Shown: piece by piece, positions 1 through 6,464 of the stretch | Numbering within the stretch: position 1 is the stretch's first letter | Layout: each line of letters opens with the position of its first letter | Assembly (NCBI GenBank): GCA_903860985.1 | Contig: CAIOSO010000039.1 | Location: 1-36,471 of the forward strand | Direction: 5' to 3' | Source: an uncultured Flavobacteriales bacterium | GTDB taxonomy: Bacteria > Bacteroidota > Bacteroidia > Flavobacteriales_D > Crocinitomicaceae | Length of the DNA stretch: 36,471 nt | Position numbers and translations under genes: made by a program | The notes under the pieces: model-generated | Database searches by the model: none | The model's input: the letters and a program-made list of their open reading frames with translations, nothing else | Told to the model about the DNA's origin: nothing

Positions 1-1
1 A

Positions 2-649
2 CCAACAGAGGATTTAGTATGGAAAACCTTGGTAGATCTTCTCACCAATACCGAAGAATTGAAAAATTCATTAGACAAAGTACTCACCCAGAACCCCGAT
101 TTCTCAGTACTGGTGAGGAAACAACGACTTAGTTTGACCAGAAAAATTGAAGATCTTGAAAATAATCTGAAAAGGATAACTGAGGGTATTGTTGATTTAG
201 AGAAAAAGAGGATTCTGAATCAATTTCATACGGAAGATATCTACCATCAAATCAAGAAGAAATTAGATACAGAATACAAGGGAATACACCTAAAAATTGA
301 AGACAATAAAAACCTTTTATCCTTTCATTATCAGAAGGATAAGTGGTATAAATCAATGTTAGAAATTTGTAAGGTGTTCACGAAAAACAAGTCCTTTTCA
401 TTCCAACAGAAAAAGGATGTTCTAACCCATTTCATTCACTCCATTATATTGTCATACAACAGTTTGAAGAAGGTTCATGAACTAACCCTTTTTCTTAAAA
501 TACCATTGATTTTCGAGGGTGTAAAACGGACTATTTCCAAAAACGTCCCGAGGAAAAACCTTCTGAAACTATCGAAAACACTAACAGACCAACCAAATAC
601 CCGTTGGGACTACTCCACCGTCACCGACTTCGCCAAGTTTCTTGGTTGA
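2..649 (+). CDS. Large serine recombinase, C-terminal part (5' end beyond window)
   Basis: The frame is already open at base 2, so this is the 3' part of a longer gene; a TTG at 29 is not needed as a start. The first visible residues (TEDLVWKTLVDLL) resemble the segment that follows the recombinase/zinc-ribbon region of large serine recombinases, where 'LE-D/E-LVW' is typical. A charged helical region predicted as coiled coil follows (roughly 35-110 residues into the visible part), as in this family. The catalytic serine domain would lie left of the window. The last 13 codons (608-646) and the TGA (647-649) lie in sequence antisense to the glmS 3' end, giving the tail DYSTVTDFAKFLG. Two sampled 60-base lines here are 30-33% GC, against about 47% in a glmS line, which fits foreign DNA. 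The family call is inference from partial sequence; I see no catalytic motif. Confidence 0.7.
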   Translation, partial: PTEDLVWKTLVDLLTNTEELKNSLDKVLTQNPDFSVLVRKQRLSLTRKIEDLENNLKRITEGIVDLEKKRILNQFHTEDIYHQIKKKLDTEYKGIHLKIEDNKNLLSFHYQKDKWYKSMLEICKVFTKNKSFSFQQKKDVLTHFIHSIILSYNSLKKVHELTLFLKIPLIFEGVKRTISKNVPRKNLLKLSKTLTDQPNTRWDYSTVTDFAKFLG

Positions 650-650
650 T
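600..650. other. Putative element/chromosome junction (attachment site) in the glmS 3' end
   Basis: The AT-rich recombinase frame passes directly into the conserved codons for the glmS C-terminus (RNLAKSVTVE, stop at 610-612). GlmS keeps its canonical ending, so insertion at or just beyond the stop would leave the enzyme intact. The 3' end of glmS is a known safe insertion target (Tn7 recognises it through TnsD), but here the adjacent gene is a serine recombinase. The exact crossover cannot be fixed without the other element end or an empty-site relative. Confidence 0.5.
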
Positions 651-2454
651 CGACATTACAGCCACGCATCACGGCGATGTGGTAGGAAAGTAATTGGAAT
701 GGAATAGTTGCTAATAATGGAACTAGGAACTCATTCGTTTCAGGAATTTCGATCACATGGTCAGCCATTGAACGTACTTGGATGTCTCCCTCGGTTACGA
801 CCGCGATGACTTTTCCTTTTCGTGCTTTTACTTCTTGAATGTTCGAAACTACTTTTTCGTAAGAATTTCCTTGTGTCGCAATCACAAAAATCGGCATGTT
901 TTCGTCGATTAAGGCAATCGGACCATGTTTCATTTCTGCTGCTGGGTATCCTTCTGCGTGGATATAGGAAATCTCTTTTAATTTCAATGCGCCTTCTAAG
1001 GCAACTGGGAAAGAACTTCCTCTACCTAAGTACAAGGCATTGGATGCGTCTTTGTATTCGGCAGCAATTTGTTGAATTAAGGAATCCGTTTCAAGAACTT
1101 GTTTAACTTTCTCCGGAATCGCTTCTAGTTCCGCTAACAAGGTTCTAAAATGCGTTTCGCTAATGGTTCCTTTTTTGTGCGCTAAGGAAAGTGCCATTAA
1201 GGTTAACACGGTAACTTGTGCGGTAAATGCTTTTGTGGATGCTACTCCGATTTCTGGTCCAGCGTGGGTGTAAGATCCACCATCGGTCAAACGTGAAATA
1301 GACGAGCCAACAACGTTGCAAATTCCTAGGATCGTTGCACCTTTGGATTTCGCTAATTCTAAAGCCGCTAAAGTATCAGCCGTTTCACCTGATTGTGAAA
1401 TGGCAATGACCACATCATTTTCATTCAAAATTGGATTTCGGTAGCGGAATTCACTCGCGTATTCCACTTCTACATTGATGCGTGCTAAGTCTTCGATGAG
1501 GTATTCACCAACAAGTCCAGCGTGCCAAGATGTCCCACATGCGACAATGATTAAGCGATTCGCTGAAATCATTTTTTGCTCGTAGTCACTTAGTCCGCCT
1601 AGTTTTACCCATGCTTCTTCTGCGTTCAAACGTCCACGGAAACAATCGTGAATGGAACGAGGTTGCTCATGGATTTCTTTCAGCATAAAATGCTCATATC
1701 CACCTTTCTCAAGCGCTTCCAATTCCATTTCCAATTGCTGGAAAAACGGTGTACGCTCTTGATCGGCAATGTTGTATAATTTTAATCCTTCTTCTAGGTC
1801 GATGACCGCGATTTCTTCGTCGTCTAAGTAAACAACCTTTTTCGTGTATTCGACAATTGGTGTCGCATCAGAAGCTAAATAAAAATCTCCTTCTGCACCA
1901 ATTCCGACCACCAAGGGACTACTTTTTCTTGCGGCAACTAGTCGATTTGGAAAGTCTTTAGAAATTGCCACGATCGCATATGCACCGTGAACTTGTGATA
2001 AGGCTAAGCGCAAGGCCTCACCGTACCATACATTTTCTTTTTTACTAATGTAATCGACCAAGTGAACAATTACTTCGGTGTCCGTTTCACTTTTGAAGAT
2101 GTATCCTTGGTTTTGAAGTTCGCGTTTCAGCACATCGTAATTCTCAATGATTCCGTTGTGGATTAAGGCAATTTTTCCATCCATGGAGGTATGTGGATGC
2201 GCATTGACATCAGATGGTTCACCGTGGGTTGCCCAACGTGTGTGTCCGATTCCCGCATGTCCAACGACGTTTTGTTCGAGCGCAAACTCTTCCATCACGC
2301 TTACTTTTCCTGCTTTCTTGTAAACATTTAAGTTGCCATCGTGTAACAAAGCTACACCTGCACTATCATATCCACGGTACTCTAATCTTTTTAATCCTTT
2401 CACGACAATCGGAAATGCTTCCTTTTTGCCAATATATGCTACAATTCCACACAT
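610..2454 (-). CDS. glmS: Glutamine--fructose-6-phosphate aminotransferase (isomerizing)
   Basis: Makes glucosamine-6-phosphate from fructose-6-phosphate and glutamine, the first step towards UDP-GlcNAc for peptidoglycan and lipopolysaccharide. The protein has 614 residues, the usual length. Cys2 directly after Met1 (MCGIVAYIG) is the class II amidotransferase nucleophile, which fixes the start. The glutaminase domain covers about residues 2-230. Two SIS sugar-isomerase domains follow, with ACGTSWHAG, SQSGETADT and GRGSSFPVALEGALKLKE, and the C-terminus DQPRNLAKSVTVE is the conserved GlmS ending. It starts only 3 bases after the DUF4270 stop, so it is the last gene of the 4583-610 run. Its final 40 bases overlap the convergent recombinase gene on the other strand. 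I see no GlmS riboswitch or ribozyme upstream; there is no room for one. Confidence 0.98.
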   Translation of the reverse strand: MCGIVAYIGKKEAFPIVVKGLKRLEYRGYDSAGVALLHDGNLNVYKKAGKVSVMEEFALEQNVVGHAGIGHTRWATHGEPSDVNAHPHTSMDGKIALIHNGIIENYDVLKRELQNQGYIFKSETDTEVIVHLVDYISKKENVWYGEALRLALSQVHGAYAIVAISKDFPNRLVAARKSSPLVVGIGAEGDFYLASDATPIVEYTKKVVYLDDEEIAVIDLEEGLKLYNIADQERTPFFQQLEMELEALEKGGYEHFMLKEIHEQPRSIHDCFRGRLNAEEAWVKLGGLSDYEQKMISANRLIIVACGTSWHAGLVGEYLIEDLARINVEVEYASEFRYRNPILNENDVVIAISQSGETADTLAALELAKSKGATILGICNVVGSSISRLTDGGSYTHAGPEIGVASTKAFTAQVTVLTLMALSLAHKKGTISETHFRTLLAELEAIPEKVKQVLETDSLIQQIAAEYKDASNALYLGRGSSFPVALEGALKLKEISYIHAEGYPAAEMKHGPIALIDENMPIFVIATQGNSYEKVVSNIQEVKARKGKVIAVVTEGDIQVRSMADHVIEIPETNEFLVPLLATIPFQLLSYHIAVMRGCNVDQPRNLAKSVTVE

Positions 2455-2457
2455 AAA

Positions 2458-3741
2458 TCAATAGGTTGTATAAGTCAAAATGAGTTTGGGTTTCATTTTA
2501 TTGATCGTGTTCGGACCATTAAAAACGATGCGTTCTGCCGAGTTTCTAAAGAAAACAGGAGAAACAACAACACCCGTATTATCAATTTTATCAGCGATTA
2601 ACGCTTGTGTATAGGTTCTTAAATCAATCGTAAAATGTTTTTTACTGTCGATGAATGCGCCAACAACATTTAAGTTTGCCAATTTGATGTCACTAGCCTT
2701 TAAGCGTGCCGCGACAGAAACAGCGGAGCCTGGTTTATATCGGTATCCATTTTGAAATTGTACGGGTAGCGTCAAATCAGCACGGTGAATCACGATATTC
2801 TTCGGAAGATTATCTAAGCCAGGGATTTTTATGACTGCTCGTTGACGAAATGCTTGCGCATAAAAAGTCGATTGTCCTTTCGTGCTGTCTTGCAGTACCA
2901 TCTCCAATGGTGTTCCTGAATGATCTGTATCCAGATGAACAAAATCTGCCGCTTGACTATTCATCACGATGTCATAACTTTTCTTTACACCACCTTGTGA
3001 ATAATAAATGGTCAATTTTGAAGCAGCGTTATTATTGATGTTGAAATAGAATATCGCTCCTTTACCAATAGTTTGAGAAGGATTGTTTACTTGAATTTTG
3101 AATCCTTTGAAAAATGCTTGAAAATTCACATTCGAGGTGAAGGTTCCGTTTGCGGATGCTGACTCTTGAATGAGGCTCTTCGCAAAATTTGTATCGAGCG
3201 GAATGCGTAATTGTGGTGCGAGTGTATCGCTACCCACAACTGTATTCGACAATGGTTTTGGGATAATGCTTCCCATTCCAACTGGCACCAGATTCCCTGG
3301 TTTAATTGGAGTAGTGGAAAAGTCATAATACACGGTATCCATGGATAGGCTATCATTTAACTCATAAACTTCAAAGTTTTGAGCGCTTAGATCTCCGTAA
3401 TATCCAACGTATTGCAAAGCCAAAACACACGAATCATAGACGATGGTTCCAAGGTCACCAAAATTTGGGGTGATTGATTTGAGGCGAAACTCCGTATAAA
3501 AGGATGCGGACACCTTTCCGAATTTTGGGTCAATATAACTTCCTAAAAGAACATTCGCCATGTTGTCGGTAATGGCGGAATCTTCATCGATCGTGTAGGT
3601 AATTAAGTCGAATGTATCCGTCGTAATTCCATTTAATAATTGATCTTGGTCAATCGCTGGTTTACCGATTTCGTGCTTATTCTTTTGGCAAGAGACGAAA
3701 AAGATGAGCAATCCGAGTAAGATAGATGAAAAGCTTCTCAT
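2458..3741 (-). CDS. DUF4270 family lipoprotein
   Basis: The 427-residue product begins with a lipoprotein signal peptide: a basic start, a hydrophobic stretch (SSILLGLLIFFV) and a Cys in 'FVSC' suited to signal peptidase II, so it is probably anchored in a membrane facing the periplasm or surface. The rest resembles DUF4270, a Bacteroidota family of unknown function that I recall sitting between a glycogen-synthase-like gene and glmS, exactly as here. Features such as 'FDLITYTIDEDSAITDNMANVLLGSYIDP' at residues about 43-71 fit that family (recognition, not a search). It lies 20 bases after the upstream gene and 3 bases before glmS, so co-transcription and coupled translation are likely. Function is not known. 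Confidence 0.85.
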   Translation of the reverse strand: MRSFSSILLGLLIFFVSCQKNKHEIGKPAIDQDQLLNGITTDTFDLITYTIDEDSAITDNMANVLLGSYIDPKFGKVSASFYTEFRLKSITPNFGDLGTIVYDSCVLALQYVGYYGDLSAQNFEVYELNDSLSMDTVYYDFSTTPIKPGNLVPVGMGSIIPKPLSNTVVGSDTLAPQLRIPLDTNFAKSLIQESASANGTFTSNVNFQAFFKGFKIQVNNPSQTIGKGAIFYFNINNNAASKLTIYYSQGGVKKSYDIVMNSQAADFVHLDTDHSGTPLEMVLQDSTKGQSTFYAQAFRQRAVIKIPGLDNLPKNIVIHRADLTLPVQFQNGYRYKPGSAVSVAARLKASDIKLANLNVVGAFIDSKKHFTIDLRTYTQALIADKIDNTGVVVSPVFFRNSAERIVFNGPNTINKMKPKLILTYTTY

Positions 3742-3761
3742 GTTGAATGCACGTATTTTGA

Positions 3762-4583
3762 TTAAGCTAAAACGGATTCTTCGATTACTTTATCAAAGAA
3801 AGCGGAAAGTTCTTTCCCTTGATTTTCTTCTGGAATATAGTCCAATTTCAAGGTGTTCGTTTCATCAAAAATCGCTTTCAAATTCGGTGCTAAATTTTCG
3901 CAGGCAATGTTTATTCCGTCGGCGTATTCAGCAAAAACCTTCATGATGTTTTCATGCGTTGGGTCTAACAATTTATTCGTGATTTCTTTGGGAAATCCGT
4001 CGAAGGTTAGTTTCTCATGAAAGCGTTTGTCCCACGTAGTTGAAAAATCATCATTATACAAACTAATCACCACTTTCGTGTTCTTGAAATGTGGGTCTTT
4101 GTTATACACATGTTTGATATACAATGCCATGATTCCGGTCATCCAACCGTGACAATGAATGACATCCGGTTGCCAGCCCAATTTTTTAACGGTTTCCAAT
4201 ACGCCTCGTGAGAAGAACATGGAGCGCTCGTCATTGTCTGGAAAACATTTGCCCTTTTCGTCTTGTAGGGTTGTTTTGCGTTTGAAGTAGTCGTCGTTGT
4301 CAATAAAGTATACTTGCATTCTGGCCGCAGAAACAGAGGCTACTTTAATAATCAAGGGATGATCATTATCGTCAATACAAATATTCAGTCCAGATAGACG
4401 AATAACTTCATGCAATTGATGTCTTCTTTCGTTGATTGCACCAAAACGAGGCGTAAACACACGAATTTCTTTTCCAAGATCTTGAACAAGTGGCGGGATT
4501 CTGCGCGCTGTCGATGAAATATCGGATTTCGGTAAAAAAGGGAAGATTTCTTGCGAAATAAACAGGATTTTTTTCTTTTCCAT
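3762..4583 (-). CDS. Glycogen/starch synthase-like protein, N-terminal GT5 domain only
   Basis: At 273 residues this is about half of a normal GlgA (around 480). It matches the N-terminal Rossmann domain of GT5 glycogen/starch synthases: it opens with KKILFISQEIFPF (equivalent of the start where ADP-glucose synthases have 'E..P..K.GGLADV'), and contains 'PDVIHCHGWMTGIMALYIK' near residues 140-158, the family's DVIHxHDW motif. The glucan-binding KxGGL motif is degenerate (PKSDISST), and the C-terminal GT-B domain that binds the nucleotide sugar is absent. The gene ends cleanly 20 bases before DUF4270, with no remnant of a second domain, so it is not an obvious pseudogene. Activity as a glycogen synthase is doubtful. 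A -7-like element TAATTTTG sits at 4609-4602. Confidence 0.8.
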   Translation of the reverse strand: MEKKKILFISQEIFPFLPKSDISSTARRIPPLVQDLGKEIRVFTPRFGAINERRHQLHEVIRLSGLNICIDDNDHPLIIKVASVSAARMQVYFIDNDDYFKRKTTLQDEKGKCFPDNDERSMFFSRGVLETVKKLGWQPDVIHCHGWMTGIMALYIKHVYNKDPHFKNTKVVISLYNDDFSTTWDKRFHEKLTFDGFPKEITNKLLDPTHENIMKVFAEYADGINIACENLAPNLKAIFDETNTLKLDYIPEENQGKELSAFFDKVIEESVLA

Positions 4584-4601
4584 TCAGTAGTGATAGGAGT
4601 A

Positions 4602-4609
4602 CAAAATTA
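4602..4609 (-). promoter_or_regulatory. Bacteroidota -7 promoter element for the 4583-610 run
   Basis: On the minus strand this reads TAATTTTG, an exact match to TAnnTTTG, ending 18 bases before the ATG at 4583. No convincing -33 TTG at the usual spacing was seen. Confidence 0.5.
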
Positions 4610-4640
4610 AGAAATTTAAATGAACTTTCATAAAAAGCAA

Positions 4641-4648
4641 TAGCTTTG
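4641..4648 (+). promoter_or_regulatory. Bacteroidota -7 promoter element for panC
   Basis: TAGCTTTG matches TAnnTTTG and ends 20 bases before the panC ATG, in the 85-bp divergent region shared with the minus-strand run. The -33 element is not evident. Confidence 0.5.
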
Positions 4649-4668
4649 TCGACGATTCTCTCAATCCT

Positions 4669-5511
4669 ATGTCGAAAGTTAAGGTCATTCATACAGCAGA
4701 AGAGTTGCATCAGTTTCGTAAAAAGCTGAGCGAAAATTCCCAAACGCTTGGATTTGTTCCAACGATGGGGGCGCTGCACGATGGACATGTAAGTCTGATT
4801 AAAAAGTCGACTGAGGAAAACGATTACACGTTGATCAGCATTTTTGTCAATCCTAAACAATTCAACAACAGCGAGGACTTGAAGCAATATCCAAGAACAC
4901 TTTCTGCTGATTTGATGCTTTTGGAAGGCTTGACTAATTGTGTTGTTTTCGCACCAGATGAAGCAGAATTGTACCCAAAAAACGACGGATTTATCCCCTT
5001 GGAGCTCGGTTCCATTGGTCGTGTTTTGGAGGGAGCTTTTCGTCCTGGACATTTTGAAGGCGTGGTGCATGTCGTTCATAATCTTTTTCGCTTGGTGGAG
5101 GCAAATCAGGCCTATTTTGGACAAAAAGACTTCCAACAATTGGCGATAATCAGACTATTAACCAAACATTTTGGCTTTCAAACACGGATAATTGCTTGTC
5201 CAACGGTACGAGAATCCAACGGACTTGCGATGAGCAGTCGAAATATGCGCTTGAGTGAAAAAGAGCGCCAAGATGCCTTGATCATCATTGAAACCCTGCG
5301 CTTTGTCGAAGCAGCAAAAAGCAAACATTCCCTTCAGGAAACATTGGTCACTGCTCGAAGCTTATTTGAACAAGGTTCCTTATCCCTTGAATACCTTGCG
5401 ATTGTCGATCCCGAAACACTCAATGAGTTAAGGGAATGGCAAGAAAAGCAAATTTGTTGCATTGCTGCTCATTGTGGAAGTGTGCGTCTGATTGACAATT
5501 TATTATTCTAA
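4669..5511 (+). CDS. panC: Pantothenate synthetase (pantoate--beta-alanine ligase)
   Basis: Joins pantoate and beta-alanine using ATP to form pantothenate, the precursor of coenzyme A; cytoplasmic. The 280-residue product has the expected length. PTMGALHDGH at residues 31-40 contains the HxGH nucleotidyl-transferase signature. FVNPKQF, GQKDFQQL and SSRNMRL are the conserved pantoate and ATP binding segments. The ATG at 4669 puts the signature at the usual distance from the N-terminus. panD follows after 37 bases, giving the last two steps of pantothenate supply in one place: PanD makes the beta-alanine that PanC uses. Confidence 0.97.
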   Translation: MSKVKVIHTAEELHQFRKKLSENSQTLGFVPTMGALHDGHVSLIKKSTEENDYTLISIFVNPKQFNNSEDLKQYPRTLSADLMLLEGLTNCVVFAPDEAELYPKNDGFIPLELGSIGRVLEGAFRPGHFEGVVHVVHNLFRLVEANQAYFGQKDFQQLAIIRLLTKHFGFQTRIIACPTVRESNGLAMSSRNMRLSEKERQDALIIIETLRFVEAAKSKHSLQETLVTARSLFEQGSLSLEYLAIVDPETLNELREWQEKQICCIAAHCGSVRLIDNLLF

Positions 5512-5526
5512 TCCGTTTATTTGATT

Positions 5527-5534
5527 TATTTTTG
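5527..5534 (+). promoter_or_regulatory. Possible -7 promoter element for panD
   Basis: TATTTTTG matches TAnnTTTG and ends 14 bases before the panD ATG, within the 37-bp gap after panC. It suggests panD may have its own promoter as well as read-through from panC. A T-rich match by chance is possible. Confidence 0.4.
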
Positions 5535-5548
5535 CGACGCAAATTGTT

Positions 5549-5899
5549 ATGTTAATTCAAGTTTTAAAATCTAAAATTCACCGCGTTCGTGTCACACAGG
5601 CTGACTTGAACTATATCGGTAGTATCACCATTGATGAGTCATTAATGGAGGCTGCTAATTTGATTGAAGGAGAACGTGTTCAAATCGTCAACATCAATAA
5701 CGGTGAACGTTTTGAAACGTATGTCATCAAAGGAGATCGTCAATCAGGCATGATCTGTTTGAATGGTCCCGCTGCACGCAGAGTAGCCGTAGACGACGTC
5801 ATCATCATTATTGGCTACGGATTTTTAGAATTTGAAGAAGCAAAAACATTCAAGCCTTCCTTGGTCTTTCCAAACGAATCCACTAATTTGTTGGATTAA
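5549..5899 (+). CDS. panD: Aspartate 1-decarboxylase proenzyme
   Basis: Decarboxylates aspartate to beta-alanine for pantothenate synthesis. The enzyme is made as an inactive proenzyme that cleaves itself between Gly24 and Ser25 to create a pyruvoyl group; here residues 22-28 are YIGSITI with Gly24-Ser25 at exactly the family's position. Other family segments are present: KIHRVRVTQ near the N-terminus, RFETYVI, and NGPAARR near residue 70. Length (116 residues) is normal. Some bacteria need PanZ for maturation; no such gene is in the window. Confidence 0.97.
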   Translation: MLIQVLKSKIHRVRVTQADLNYIGSITIDESLMEAANLIEGERVQIVNINNGERFETYVIKGDRQSGMICLNGPAARRVAVDDVIIIIGYGFLEFEEAKTFKPSLVFPNESTNLLD

Positions 5900-5947
5900 T
5901 TTTCTTGGTTTCATTTCTTGAAACCACTACCTTTCCAAAAAAATCAC

Positions 5948-6463
5948 ATGGCAAGATTGGCGTATATCCAAGAAAAAATTGTTTCGATTGAAGAAGCTCA
6001 AAAGCGCGTTGCCTTGTACAAGCTCAAAAACGAAGCACTTGTTTTCACGAATGGTTGTTTCGATGTATTGCACCTTGGACACGTGCGCTATTTAGCGGCT
6101 GCGGCAGATTTAGGAAAGCACCTCATCGTTGCAATAAACACAGATGATTCCGTTCGAAGACTCGGAAAAGCGCCCAATCGTCCCATTAATCCAAACGATG
6201 CGCGTGCAACACTAATCGCTGCCTTGGGATTCGTAGACTTAGTTGTTTTTTTCAACGAAGACACGCCATTGGAAGTCATTTCAGCATTGCATCCAGATGT
6301 ATTGGTGAAAGGGGCAGATTACGATAAAAACGAGACAGATCCATCCAAATCTACGTATATCGTTGGTTCCGATGTCGTTCGAAAAGTTGGTGGAATCGTG
6401 GAAACCATTGAGTTGGTGCAAGGATATTCCACTACAGAGATCTTAAAAAAAGGAGCTAATTAA
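5948..6463 (+). CDS. rfaE2: D-glycero-beta-D-manno-heptose 1-phosphate adenylyltransferase
   Basis: Adds AMP to heptose 1-phosphate to give ADP-heptose for the lipopolysaccharide core; corresponds to the C-terminal half of E. coli HldE. TNGCFDVLHLGHVRYL at residues 34-49 carries the HxGH nucleotidyltransferase signature (His42, His45), followed by AINTDDSVRRLGK and the family ending 'GYSTTEI'. I chose ATG 5948 (171 residues). A TTG at 5918 is in frame and adds 10 residues, but the family normally begins close to the Gln/Ala-rich helix seen here. The kinase half (HldA/RfaE1) and phosphatase GmhB are not in the window. The stop is one base from the convergent AsmA-like stop. Confidence 0.92.
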   Translation: MARLAYIQEKIVSIEEAQKRVALYKLKNEALVFTNGCFDVLHLGHVRYLAAAADLGKHLIVAINTDDSVRRLGKAPNRPINPNDARATLIAALGFVDLVVFFNEDTPLEVISALHPDVLVKGADYDKNETDPSKSTYIVGSDVVRKVGGIVETIELVQGYSTTEILKKGAN

Positions 6464-6464
6464 C

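Noticed and set aside
610-649. Tn7-type insertion at glmS
   Set aside because: The adjacent gene looks like a serine recombinase; no tns genes are visible in the window. Tns genes further left cannot be ruled out from here.
3762-4583. Glycogen-synthase-like gene as a pseudogene
   Set aside because: The frame is intact, the stop is followed after 20 bases by the next gene, and no C-terminal-domain remnant is visible; I treat it as a real short gene.
4408-5139. Open frame of 243 codons on the minus strand
   Set aside because: It is antisense to panC and to the 5' end of the glycogen-synthase-like gene, both of which have clear family motifs; its product shows no recognisable features.
5918-5947. 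TTG start for rfaE2
   Set aside because: ATG 5948 gives a standard-length protein; the extra residues do not resemble the family.
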